NCBI GenBank assembly: GCA_038148895.1
Contig: JBBVGQ010000006.1
DNA from: Tamlana sp038148895
GTDB taxonomy: Bacteria > Bacteroidota > Bacteroidia > Flavobacteriales > Flavobacteriaceae
DNA: 64,000 bases
Direction: 5' to 3' (one strand)
Under the pieces are notes generated by a model. It was given only the letters and a program-made list of their open reading frames with translations. It did no database searches and was not told the origin of the DNA. Within the stretch, counting starts at the first letter, position 1; the number at the start of each line of letters is the position of its first letter. The position numbers and the translations under genes are program-made. Shown here piece after piece: positions 46,010 through 54,181 of this stretch.

Positions 46010-46576
46010 TTATTGTTGTGCTCCAGGAGGATATTTCGCCATAATTTCGGCAACAAATTCCTTGATGCGTGCTTCTTTTTTCTCCATGTTTTTACTTAAG
46101 TAGCCTGTACCCATGCCTTGCCATACCAATTCCTTTTTATTGGCATCAATAAGGTCAATGTAAAGAGTGCCTTGTGTGCTTACCGATGTAGTTGGTTGGT
46201 TCCAGCCCCAACCCCAGCCAGGTCCGTAGCCACCCCATGGGCCCCATCCGCCCCAACCCCAGGCACCATAGCCCCAGGCATTGTTGTAAACATCAACACG
46301 TTGTTGCGATTTGGTAAACAAACTCACTAATAAGTCTGGATTTTCAGATTTAGTATAGCCTTTGGCCAAAAGTTCAGCTTCAATGGCTCTTAAAATACGG
46401 CGTTTGTCAAGGTCGCTAATTTCGGCCTTGTCAATTCCCGTTTTAAAAAAAGCGAACGTTTTATAATCGTTAAAGGTTGCATTTTTATCGTAATCGGCAG
46501 CCACTCTAATTGAACTGCATGAAGTAGCAACAATTAGTAATGCCAAAATTGGAACGGTTTTTAAAAAATTTTTCAT
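46010..46576 (-). CDS. DUF4136 domain lipoprotein
   Basis: Lipobox ATSC ends at Cys20. The DUF4136 domain is recognisable from YDKNATFNDYKTFAFF, DKRRILRAIEAELLAKGY and TLYIDLIDANKKELVWQG near the end. A Gly/Trp/Tyr-rich insert at about 103-128 (WGYGAWGWGGWGPWG) interrupts the domain and is probably a flexible aromatic loop. Envelope lipoprotein of unknown function. Confidence 0.9.
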   Translation of the reverse strand: MKNFLKTVPILALLIVATSCSSIRVAADYDKNATFNDYKTFAFFKTGIDKAEISDLDKRRILRAIEAELLAKGYTKSENPDLLVSLFTKSQQRVDVYNNAWGYGAWGWGGWGPWGGYGPGWGWGWNQPTTSVSTQGTLYIDLIDANKKELVWQGMGTGYLSKNMEKKEARIKEFVAEIMAKYPPGAQQ

Positions 46577-46698
46577 AGCAAATAAAATTAATGGTTCTTA
46601 GAATGAATTTTTTAAGGACAAAAAAGGCTTTTTCTTATACGTTTTCACTAAATAAAAGCAGCAATAATCGTACCAAGGTCTGGTAAAAATGGGTGGAG

Positions 46699-46863
46699 TT
46701 AACTTTTTATACTGTTTGTTCTTTTATCGTATCCATAGGGGCAGTGTCTGCAACCACTTTCGCAACAATAGCCACGTTTTAAATGATACTGTTCCGTAAA
46801 ACAGCGGTAACCTTCGGGCGTTATGTAATAATCACCTTCTTCAATCGGGACAATTTTTTTCAT
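46699..46863 (-). CDS. Small cysteine-rich DUF5522-like protein
   Basis: 54 residues from the ATG at 46863 (MKKIVPIEEGDYYI); an upstream in-frame start adds an unlikely tail. The core FTEQYHLKRGYCCESGCRHCPYGY carries a CC-x3-C-x2-CPYG cluster resembling a small metal site and matching DUF5522 as I remember it. No catalytic prediction. It is divergent from the HExxH gene at 46914. Confidence 0.8.
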   Translation of the reverse strand: MKKIVPIEEGDYYITPEGYRCFTEQYHLKRGYCCESGCRHCPYGYDKRTNSIKS

Positions 46864-46913
46864 ATATAAGCAAATATAAAGTAAATTGGATTGATTTTTG
46901 ATTTTCAATTTAT

Positions 46914-47264
46914 ATGATTTTCGTCTCTAAATATTTAGTCCCCAGAGGTTATATGGGAATGACAATTTTTCCGTTTGTTTTTTTGAAGCATGAACAACTT
47001 AGGGAAGATAAAGTATTGATTAACCATGAAAAACTCCATTTACGTCAGCAAATTGAGTTGTTGATTATTCCCTTTTATCTGTTTTATGGTATTGAATTTT
47101 TTTGGCGATTGGCACAATACAAAAATTGGCATTTTGCATATCGGAATATTTCTTTTGAGAGGGAAGCTTATGCCAATGAAAAGGATTCAGGGTATCTAGT
47201 CAAAAGATCATTTTGGGCATTTTTGGGTTATCTTCGTGGCAATGGATTTCAAACTCGAAAATAG
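46914..47264 (+). CDS. Small membrane protein with HExxH motif
   Basis: 116 residues with His38-Glu39-Lys-Leu-His42 (NHEKLHLRQQ), a zincin-type HExxH. A hydrophobic helix follows at about 48-62, and then SFEREAYAN, whose Glu84 or Glu82 could be the third ligand. The order HExxH, helix, ExxAY resembles minimal gluzincins. Family not certain, and peptidase activity is inference. The last 23 bases overlap the next gene (ATG at 47242), suggesting coupling. Confidence 0.75.
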   Translation: MIFVSKYLVPRGYMGMTIFPFVFLKHEQLREDKVLINHEKLHLRQQIELLIIPFYLFYGIEFFWRLAQYKNWHFAYRNISFEREAYANEKDSGYLVKRSFWAFLGYLRGNGFQTRK

Positions 47265-48159
47265 CATCAATAAGCATTTGGCATTACCTAAGAAATTTGG
47301 AGTTGAGCTATTTATAAAAAGGGAAGACCAAATTCATCCGTTCGTTTCTGGCAACAAATACCGAAAGCTTAAGTATAATTTACAGGAAGCAAAAAAAGAA
47401 TGTTTTAAAACCTTGCTAACATTCGGTGGTGCATTTTCCAACCATATTGCTGCTGTGGCCTCTGCTGGAAAAAGGTTTGGTTTTCATACGATTGGAATTA
47501 TTAGAGGTGAAGAGCTAAAGAATAAAATTAATGAAAACAGTACGTTGCGTTTTGCCCAGCAAAATGGCATGCAGTTTAAGTTTGTTTCGCGCGATGAATA
47601 TCGAAACAAAACCTCGGAAGATTTTTTGTCTAGGTTAAAAGAAGAATTTGGAGACTTTTACTTAATTCCTGAAGGCGGAACAAATCCTCTGGCTATAAAG
47701 GGTTGCGAAGAAATTTTAACGCATGAGGATAAGCAATTCGATTATGTGTGTTGTTCCGTTGGAACCGGTGGTACCATTTCAGGACTTATAAATTGTTCAA
47801 AACCTAGTCAACAAGTTTTGGGTTTTCCTGCTTTGAAAGGAAACTTTTTACAACAAGATATTAGTAAATTTGTAACCAAGAGCAATTGGAAATTGATTGC
47901 CGACTATCATTTTGGGGGATATGCCAAAATAAATGAAGATTTAGTCACGTTTATTAATCAATTCAAAGCCGATTATAATATACAGCTAGATCCTGTTTAC
48001 ACAGGAAAAATGCTTTTCGGAATCTTTGATTTGGCCAAAAAAGGATATTTTCCAAAAGGGTCAAAAATACTGGCCATTCATACCGGAGGTTTGCAAGGCA
48101 TTGAAGGTATGAACGCTCTTTTGAAGAAGAAAAATTTACCAATAATTACCACAAATTAA
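47242..48159 (+). CDS. PLP-dependent ACC deaminase/D-cysteine desulfhydrase family
   Basis: Tryptophan-synthase-beta-fold PLP enzyme. The start is ATG 47242 rather than the GTG six bases earlier. The PLP lysine lies in SGNKYRKLKYN (Lys39 likely), with substrate loop TFGGAFSNHIAA and the phosphate-binding SVGTGGT. Length 305 aa. Members act as D-cysteine desulfhydrase or 1-aminocyclopropane-1-carboxylate deaminase. In Bacteroidota D-cysteine desulfhydrase-like activity is the more likely, but sequence alone does not decide. Confidence 0.88.
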   Translation: MDFKLENSINKHLALPKKFGVELFIKREDQIHPFVSGNKYRKLKYNLQEAKKECFKTLLTFGGAFSNHIAAVASAGKRFGFHTIGIIRGEELKNKINENSTLRFAQQNGMQFKFVSRDEYRNKTSEDFLSRLKEEFGDFYLIPEGGTNPLAIKGCEEILTHEDKQFDYVCCSVGTGGTISGLINCSKPSQQVLGFPALKGNFLQQDISKFVTKSNWKLIADYHFGGYAKINEDLVTFINQFKADYNIQLDPVYTGKMLFGIFDLAKKGYFPKGSKILAIHTGGLQGIEGMNALLKKKNLPIITTN

Positions 48160-48965
48160 TGAACAGAATAATAGTATTATTATGTGTTGGATGTCTTCTT
48201 TTTAGTTGTAAATCTAAAAAGGCTATTGTGACCAAAAAAGGTAACGACACTGAAAGACAGATAGTAATAGATAGAACTGATAAGCAAAAGGAAGTTATAG
48301 AAGAAGCCCCAAAAGTTTATGCTAGTAACACTGAACGCTATATTGATAATTACAAAGAAGTTGCCCAAAATGAAATGGTTTTATACGGAATCCCAGCCAG
48401 CATTACCTTGGCCCAAGGGATATTGGAGTCAGCCTCGGGAAGTGGGCGTCTTTCGGTTGAAGCCAATAACCATTTTGGCATAAAATGCCATGAGTGGACC
48501 GGGGCTAAAATCTATCACGACGATGATAAAAAACAAGAATGCTTCCGAAAATATAAAGATGCTAAATATTCCTTCAGGGACCATTCGTTGTTTTTAACAG
48601 AACGAAAGCGATATTCAGGTCTTTTTCTTTTAAAGAAAGAAGATTACAAAGGTTGGGCAAAAGGATTGAAAGAGGCTGGTTATGCTACCGATAGAAAATA
48701 TCCGCAAAAATTAATTGACCTGATTGAACGCTACAACTTGCATGAATACGACAAAGCCGTTTTGGGTGATTCTTACACAAAATATGAACCTCAAGTTGTA
48801 GAGAACGCATTTGTTACCTACACCGTTTCTAAAGGAGATACATTGTATTCCATTTCAAAAAGATATAATACCACGGTAAAAGAACTTCAAAACATAAATG
48901 GTTTAAATGATACGGCACTTAGCATTGGGCAAGTGTTAGTTGTTAAACCGGTATCAAACAATTAA
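48159..48965 (+). CDS. Glucosaminidase-LysM lipoprotein
   Basis: Peptidoglycan hydrolase candidate. Lipobox FSC ends at Cys17. GH73-like N-acetylglucosaminidase domain at about 60-205 (ASITLAQGILESASGSGRLSVE, with the Glu in GILES the likely acid, and NNHFGIKCHEW). One C-terminal LysM at about 221-266 (YTVSKGDTLYSISKRYN). The start overlaps the previous stop (TAATG). hemL begins 3 bp after its stop, so the genes 46914-50255 may form one unit. Confidence 0.92.
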   Translation: MNRIIVLLCVGCLLFSCKSKKAIVTKKGNDTERQIVIDRTDKQKEVIEEAPKVYASNTERYIDNYKEVAQNEMVLYGIPASITLAQGILESASGSGRLSVEANNHFGIKCHEWTGAKIYHDDDKKQECFRKYKDAKYSFRDHSLFLTERKRYSGLFLLKKEDYKGWAKGLKEAGYATDRKYPQKLIDLIERYNLHEYDKAVLGDSYTKYEPQVVENAFVTYTVSKGDTLYSISKRYNTTVKELQNINGLNDTALSIGQVLVVKPVSNN

Positions 48966-48968
48966 AAA

Positions 48969-50255
48969 ATGATTTATAAAAGAAGCAGTGCATTGTTTGC
49001 AGAAGCTGAAAAAGTTATTCCCGGAGGGGTAAATTCACCCGTAAGGGCCTTTAAAGGTGTTGGCGGTACTCCAATTTTTGTAAAAGAAGCAAAAGGTGCC
49101 TATTTATATGATGAAGATGATAATCGGTTAATTGACTATATCAATTCTTGGGGGCCGATGATTTTAGGCCATGCCCATAAATCGGTCGTGGATGCTGTAA
49201 TTGAAAAAGCCAAAAAAGGAACTTCGTTTGGTATGCCCACTGAAATTGAAACCCAAATTGCCGAATTGGCAGTTTCTATGGTGCCGAACATTGATAAAAT
49301 TCGATTTGTGAATTCGGGGACAGAAGCCTGTATGAGTGCAGTGCGTTTGGCACGCGGTTTTACAGGAAAGGATAAAATCATCAAGTTTGCTGGTTGCTAC
49401 CATGGGCATTCCGATTCGTTTTTAATTCAAGCTGGAAGTGGTGCTAGTACCTTTGGAACGCCCAATAGCCCGGGAGTAACCCAAGGTACGGCAAAGGACA
49501 CCTTATTGGCTAAGTATAATGATATTGATAATGTAAAGGAATTAATTGAAGCCAACAAAAACGAAATTGCTTGTATTATTATTGAGCCTGTAGCAGGAAA
49601 TATGGGCTGTATTCCACCAAAGGAAGGCTTTTTGCAAAACTTAAGAGCGCTCTGCGATACCAACAATATTTTGTTGGTTTTTGATGAGGTTATGACAGGT
49701 TTCCGATTAGCCAAGGGAGGGGCACAAGAACTTTTTAAGATAAATGCAGATATTGTTTGCTTTGGAAAGGTAATCGGTGGCGGTTTGCCGGTTGGAGCTT
49801 TTGCGGCTAGAAATGAAATTATGAATCATTTGGCACCCTTAGGACCTGTTTACCAAGCAGGGACTTTAAGTGGAAATCCCTTGGCCATGGCAGCTGGTTT
49901 GGCCATGTTGACGGAGTTGGACAACGATGCCAAAATTTTTAATCGTTTAGCTGAAAAAACGGAATATCTGCATAAAGGTATTGCTAAGGTTTTAAATGAA
50001 AATAAGGTGGTACACACCATCAATCAGACAGGTTCAATGATTTCGGTGTATTTTGATGAAGCTGAAGTTATAGATTTTGATACCGCAGCGAGAGGGAACA
50101 ATGAGACCTTTAAAAAGTTTTTTCACGGGATGCTTAATGAAGGTGTTTATATTGCACCAAGCGCATTTGAAACTTGGTTTATTACAGATGCTTTAACTTA
50201 TCAGGATTTAGATTTTACGATAGCTGCTGTAAGAAGGGTTGCTAAAAGTTTATAA
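48969..50255 (+). CDS. hemL: Glutamate-1-semialdehyde 2,1-aminomutase
   Basis: Makes 5-aminolevulinate for haem from glutamate-1-semialdehyde (C5 pathway). Class III aminotransferase fold. The PLP lysine is Lys267 in CFGKVIGGG. Other motifs are GGVNSPVRAFKGVGGTP at the N-terminus, NSGTEACMSAVRLARG, and YHGHSDSFL. The length of 428 aa is standard. Terminated by a perfect hairpin at 50257-50290. Confidence 0.96.
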   Translation: MIYKRSSALFAEAEKVIPGGVNSPVRAFKGVGGTPIFVKEAKGAYLYDEDDNRLIDYINSWGPMILGHAHKSVVDAVIEKAKKGTSFGMPTEIETQIAELAVSMVPNIDKIRFVNSGTEACMSAVRLARGFTGKDKIIKFAGCYHGHSDSFLIQAGSGASTFGTPNSPGVTQGTAKDTLLAKYNDIDNVKELIEANKNEIACIIIEPVAGNMGCIPPKEGFLQNLRALCDTNNILLVFDEVMTGFRLAKGGAQELFKINADIVCFGKVIGGGLPVGAFAARNEIMNHLAPLGPVYQAGTLSGNPLAMAAGLAMLTELDNDAKIFNRLAEKTEYLHKGIAKVLNENKVVHTINQTGSMISVYFDEAEVIDFDTAARGNNETFKKFFHGMLNEGVYIAPSAFETWFITDALTYQDLDFTIAAVRRVAKSL

Positions 50256-50256
50256 A

Positions 50257-50290
50257 AAAAGCGCATTTCAAAATTCAGAAATGCGCTTTT
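50257..50290. terminator. Intrinsic terminator between hemL and Spy-like gene
   Basis: AAAAGCGCATTTC (50257-50269) pairs perfectly with GAAATGCGCTTTT (50278-50290), 13 bp with an 8-nt loop. A-rich on the left and T-rich on the right, it can serve both convergent genes. Confidence 0.9.
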
Positions 50291-50321
50291 CATCAACAAA
50301 CTAAACTAAAATCAGTCAACT

Positions 50322-50801
50322 TTACTCTTTTTGCATATTTTTTTTGCGCATCGTTTTTCTTAACTCTTGCTTTTTTTCATTTCCTTTCATACCCATCCTT
50401 GCTTGACTCTTTTCCCACTTTGCATATTGGTCATCATTCAAAATCTTCTTCATTTTTGCCTTCACTGCAATCTGATGGTCCAATCTCGCATTTTCTCTTT
50501 GAAGACGTTCTTCTTTTGAAGGTTTTTCCATATCACCACTTTCCTTTTTGGCTTTCCACGCTGTCATCATTTCTTTTCGTTTGGTGGCATTGTCCAAATT
50601 GATTTTGTAAATCTCATCTTGTTGCGACTTGCTCAAATCTAAGTGCAAAGTCATTCTTTTTGTTTGTAACGTGGCAGCCTCCTCAGGGGTTAAATCCTGC
50701 ATACGTTGCATTTTGTCTTTGGCCATTGGTGGTTTCTTCTCTTCCTGTGCAATTCCTTGAATGCTAACCAAAGCAATTGCAATAATTAAAAGCTTTTTCA
50801 T
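50322..50801 (-). CDS. Spy/CpxP-like periplasmic protein
   Basis: Signal peptide of about 18 residues (...IQGIAQ). All-helical, highly charged (Lys, Glu, Met) protein of 159 aa with LTPEEAATLQTKRMTLHLDL and KKILNDDQYAKWEK, the LTxxQ-like pattern of Spy/CpxP chaperone-type proteins in Bacteroidota. Lysine-rich C-terminus. Probably periplasmic and stress- or metal-related, which is inference. Confidence 0.8.
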   Translation of the reverse strand: MKKLLIIAIALVSIQGIAQEEKKPPMAKDKMQRMQDLTPEEAATLQTKRMTLHLDLSKSQQDEIYKINLDNATKRKEMMTAWKAKKESGDMEKPSKEERLQRENARLDHQIAVKAKMKKILNDDQYAKWEKSQARMGMKGNEKKQELRKTMRKKNMQKE

Positions 50802-50913
50802 TTTTTGATATTTTTGATTTATACCAATAGGACTTTAAAAACTTGAAAAGGTTTAAAGGCCATTAGCTTTTAACTAGATGTTAACGTTTATGGTAATGAA
50901 GAGATTATAGAAG

Positions 50914-52131
50914 CTACTTTACAATAGGTAATTTTATGCTGATGCCCGTTTGGAAATCTGGGGCGTTGTTGACTTCAAAATCTTCCTTTATATAAATGGA
51001 AAACTGAAAATTGGGTTTGCCATAGGTGTAAACGAAATTCCAGTTTTGTATTGTGCTATATAAGGTGTAAACACCGTTTTGCCAACCGCCATTGATTTCT
51101 CGCCATTTACCTAAAAGCCTAAAATACCCGAATTCTTCCTTTTTGTTGTAACGGCTTTGTGCCTGAAAGTTTACCCCAAAAGCATTATAATTGCCTTTTT
51201 TGGTATATTTTGTAATCTCTAAATTGGTTTCAAAAGTGCCCAAATAAGAGTTGTTTCCCAAATCTATAACCTCTTTAAAATTGACTATATTTTTTCTCAA
51301 AACATTGGCTCCCAAGGCTACATTGAGTTCATATTTGTTTTTTAGATCAATCTTTTTAATGGCATTGGCAGATAAACCAAAATCCATGGAAGAATTGAAT
51401 CTTGATGTATTTAGCCCCAAATGGCTTCCAAAATTGATGAATATATTTTTGGAGTCATTTATTGCAAGTTGCGGGTAGTAATAATGGCTTAACTCAATAC
51501 CGCCCAAAAAGAAATTGTTCTGCCTCAGTTCAAGGGTGTTTCCATTTCGGTCGAGATATCTAAAGTTAACTTGGTTTAGACCATAATAACGCCGTCCATA
51601 AGGGTCTTCACCTCCAGCAACATTGGAGTGGAACCACTCGATGCTTTCGTCGGCGGTAAAAAATGAAAAAGGATATTTCCCTTTGGTAATTAAATAAGAC
51701 CTGAAATTTAAAGTTAGTTCGTGCCTTTTGTTTATGGGGATTTCAAAATTTAACCTAAACTCCTTAATAACTGCGTCAACTAAAATATTCATGTAATCTG
51801 CTGGCGTGGTTTCTTGATCTAAAAAGGTAAACTGGCGGTCGTGCCATATGGTTTGACTGAGTCGTTCTCTTATCTCGGGATCTTTTGGGTAATGTGCCTC
51901 AACAAACGGATGGAAGTTGTTCCCGCTGGAGTAATCAATGCTGAACCTTGGTTTTTTGTATGGTAAATATTTAAAATTAGCATTTATTCTTGAACTGAAA
52001 ATACCAAAATGGTGTGTTGCCAAAAGACTTGGGTTGCTTATGCCGTTTTTATAAGATAGGCTATCTTTTTCTTGAGCGAAACCATTTATGTAGATTGAAC
52101 AAATAAAAAGTACAAACAGTTTTTTTAGCAT
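50914..52131 (-). CDS. Putative outer-membrane beta-barrel protein
   Basis: Signal peptide of about 19 residues (...INGFAQ). The mature 385 residues consist of alternating polar/aromatic strands (INANFKYLPY, ELTLNFRSYLITKG, NNFFLGGIELSHYYY, YFRLLGKWREI) consistent with an outer-membrane barrel. No family named with confidence. The -7 box TACTTTTG at 52136-52143 puts the predicted transcription start 1-2 nt before the ATG, suggesting a leaderless mRNA. Function unknown. Confidence 0.72.
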   Translation of the reverse strand: MLKKLFVLFICSIYINGFAQEKDSLSYKNGISNPSLLATHHFGIFSSRINANFKYLPYKKPRFSIDYSSGNNFHPFVEAHYPKDPEIRERLSQTIWHDRQFTFLDQETTPADYMNILVDAVIKEFRLNFEIPINKRHELTLNFRSYLITKGKYPFSFFTADESIEWFHSNVAGGEDPYGRRYYGLNQVNFRYLDRNGNTLELRQNNFFLGGIELSHYYYPQLAINDSKNIFINFGSHLGLNTSRFNSSMDFGLSANAIKKIDLKNKYELNVALGANVLRKNIVNFKEVIDLGNNSYLGTFETNLEITKYTKKGNYNAFGVNFQAQSRYNKKEEFGYFRLLGKWREINGGWQNGVYTLYSTIQNWNFVYTYGKPNFQFSIYIKEDFEVNNAPDFQTGISIKLPIVK

Positions 52132-52135
52132 CGCA

Positions 52136-52143
52136 CAAAAGTA
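52136..52143 (-). promoter_or_regulatory. -7 box TACTTTTG, possibly leaderless
   Basis: Minus-strand TACTTTTG matches TAnnTTTG. Only four bases separate it from the ATG at 52131, so an mRNA from it would have almost no leader. No -33 TTG at normal spacing. Confidence 0.45.
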
Positions 52144-52277
52144 GAAATTTAAGTTTTGGCTACGTTGTATTCTTAAAAAATTAACACTTCTAATAAACGT
52201 CTCTTAATGAAGTTATAAAACTGTTCCTGTGAGTGTTAAATATTTCAAAATTAATTTTATACATGAGAAATATTGTG

Positions 52278-52386
52278 TCTCTTTGTATAGTTAGTTTAGT
52301 TAAGCACAATATTCTCATTATTGTGCAAAAAAGTTAAAGTTTAGTTTGTTTAAAAAAAGCCAGCCTGCTAAGGATGGCTTTTTTTG
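52278..52386 (+). ncRNA. Candidate small RNA with competing hairpins
   Basis: The 320-bp gap 52132-52451 has no plausible gene, but it ends in an intrinsic terminator: AAAAAAAGCCA (52352-52362) with TGGCTTTTTTT (52375-52385). Upstream, CACAATA (52305-52311) can pair with TATTGTG at 52271-52277, within a longer arm pairing 52263-52277 with 52305-52318, or with TATTGTGC at 52319-52326 (8-bp stem, 7-nt loop). A -7-like TCTCTTTG (52278-52285, one mismatch) could start a transcript near 52289. No known RNA family recognised. It could instead be a leader of the hydrolase gene at 52452. Confidence 0.4.
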
Positions 52387-52451
52387 TTTTATAGCTTCCC
52401 AAAATTGTTTTCAACTTTTGTTGTAACTTAGTGTTCTAACAGGTTTTTAAC

Positions 52452-53330
52452 ATGCCGTATTGGTTACATATTGTTTGGGTTTTATTGATTGCCTATATAG
52501 CAATAAGTGTGGCTTTGTATTATTTGCAGGACTATATGTTATTTAAGCCTGAAAAGCTTCCAAAAGATTTTGAGTTCTATTACGAAAACCAAGATACCAA
52601 AGAGTATAATTTGGAAACCCGGGATGGTGCGGTTATTAACGGACTCCTTTTTAAACCGAAGGGAGAACCCAAGGGTATTGTTTTGTACCTGAAGGGAAAT
52701 TCAAAAAGCATTAGAGGATGGGGTAAATTTGCAGTAGATTTTACGCGCCATAATTACAATGTTCTGATGGTTGATTACAGAGGTTTTGGAAAAAGTACGG
52801 GTAAGCGCTCCCAAAAAGCCATTAAGCGCGATTTGCAGCAGGTGTACAACAGAATAAAAGAACGAACCACCGAAGACCGTGTTATTTTATATGGTCGTTC
52901 TTTAGGTTCGGGTTTTGCTGCAAAGTTGGCCTCGATGAACAATCCAAAAATGCTCATTTTAGATGCACCTTACTATAGCATGACCAAAGTTACGGCACGT
53001 TATGCCCCATTTATGCCGCTTTCGGTTTTGTTAAAATATCCGCTTCCAACATACAAGTGGCTCAAGTATGTGCAATGCCCCATTCATATCATCCACGGAA
53101 CCAACGATAAATTAATTCCGTATAAAACAAGTTTAAAATTATCCAAAATCAATCCGAAACTCACAAAACTGCATACGGTTATTGGGGGTGGCCATAAAAA
53201 TTTAAATAATTTTGAATCTTACCATGAAATGATTCATGATATACTTAATTCAAAACCTCAAAATATCGATTTGTCAACCACTAGTATTCATGTCAAACAC
53301 AGCTCCAAAGCCACTAAAGCGAAAGCTTAA
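52452..53330 (+). CDS. Membrane-anchored alpha/beta hydrolase, copy 1
   Basis: N-terminal TM helix at about 5-26, then an ABHD/YfhR-type serine hydrolase domain. Triad residues are Ser150 (GRSLGSG), Asp219 (HGTND) and His248 (GGGHKN). The oxyanion-hole motif, normally HGN, reads KGN here (Lys81), while the tandem paralogue keeps HGN. A 25-residue Ser/Thr/Lys tail is extra. Loss of that His may alter activity. The next gene's ATG (53290) lies 41 bp inside this one. Substrate unknown. Confidence 0.88.
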   Translation: MPYWLHIVWVLLIAYIAISVALYYLQDYMLFKPEKLPKDFEFYYENQDTKEYNLETRDGAVINGLLFKPKGEPKGIVLYLKGNSKSIRGWGKFAVDFTRHNYNVLMVDYRGFGKSTGKRSQKAIKRDLQQVYNRIKERTTEDRVILYGRSLGSGFAAKLASMNNPKMLILDAPYYSMTKVTARYAPFMPLSVLLKYPLPTYKWLKYVQCPIHIIHGTNDKLIPYKTSLKLSKINPKLTKLHTVIGGGHKNLNNFESYHEMIHDILNSKPQNIDLSTTSIHVKHSSKATKAKA

Positions 53331-54114
53331 AAGGCTAATTTTTGTATTATTCGGTATTTATTTTATGATAACAGCATCATTGTATTTTCTTCAGGAAAAA
53401 ATATTGTTTTTGCCCACAACCTTAGAACAGAATTATCAATTTGAGTTCAATTATAATTTTGAAGAATTGAATTTTGAGACCAGTGATGGTGCAAAACTGA
53501 ATGCCCTTCATTTTAAGATTGAAAACCCAAAAGGTATAATACTATATTTTCATGGCAATGCAGGCGATTTATCACGTTGGGGAACAATAGCTGAATTTTT
53601 TGTTGAAAAGAAGTATGACGTTTTGATTATGGATTACAGATCCTATGGTAAAAGCACTGGCAAGTTAAGTGAAAAGGCTTTTTATAATGATGCCCAGTTG
53701 TTCTACGATTACTTATTGAAACATTACGATGAACCTGAAATAACACTCTACGGACGTTCATTGGGAACTGGAATAGCCACTTATTTGGCTTCAAAAAACA
53801 AACCAAAACAACTTATCTTGGAATCGCCCTATTACAGCATGGTCGATGTAGGGAAGTCTCGATTTCCTTTTTTACCTGTTGAAATGCTGCTTAAATATAA
53901 ATTTCCAACGTTTAAGTTTGTAAAGAACGTAAGTTGCCCCATAACGATGGTTCATGGAACGAATGATGATATTGTTCCTTTTAATTCAGCCAAAAAATTG
54001 TTTGAGGTCGCCCCTAAAACACAAGCTAAATTTATAACTGTGGAAGGTGCTGGTCATAATAACCTGATTGAATTTGAAACATATCGAAATGGGATAGAAA
54101 ATTCCTTGAAATAA
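53290..54114 (+). CDS. Membrane-anchored alpha/beta hydrolase, copy 2
   Basis: Tandem paralogue of the preceding gene. The start is ATG 53290 (MSNTAPKPLKRK), giving 274 aa and a 41-bp overlap with copy 1; an earlier in-frame start would double the overlap. TM helix at about 16-34 after a basic N-terminus. Triad residues are Ser157 (GRSLGTG), Asp226 (HGTND) and His256 (GAGHNN), with an intact HGN oxyanion motif at 88-90. The two share long blocks such as YYSM, LLKYxxPTxK and GKSTGK. Ends at a bidirectional terminator. Confidence 0.88.
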   Translation: MSNTAPKPLKRKLKRLIFVLFGIYFMITASLYFLQEKILFLPTTLEQNYQFEFNYNFEELNFETSDGAKLNALHFKIENPKGIILYFHGNAGDLSRWGTIAEFFVEKKYDVLIMDYRSYGKSTGKLSEKAFYNDAQLFYDYLLKHYDEPEITLYGRSLGTGIATYLASKNKPKQLILESPYYSMVDVGKSRFPFLPVEMLLKYKFPTFKFVKNVSCPITMVHGTNDDIVPFNSAKKLFEVAPKTQAKFITVEGAGHNNLIEFETYRNGIENSLK

Positions 54115-54144
54115 AAAAGGAACCGCATTTTAGCGATTCCTTTT
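54115..54144. terminator. Bidirectional terminator before lysS end
   Basis: AAAAGGAACCGC (54115-54126) with GCGATTCCTTTT (54133-54144), one internal mismatch, A-rich left and T-rich right, between convergent genes. Confidence 0.8.
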
Positions 54145-54181
54145 ATATCGTTTCTTTCTGAAAAATCAGAATAAATAAAGT

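Noticed and set aside
53236..53330. Possible frameshift joining the two tandem hydrolases.
   Set aside because: Each copy has its own TM helix and full catalytic triad, so they are two complete genes with a 41-bp overlap.
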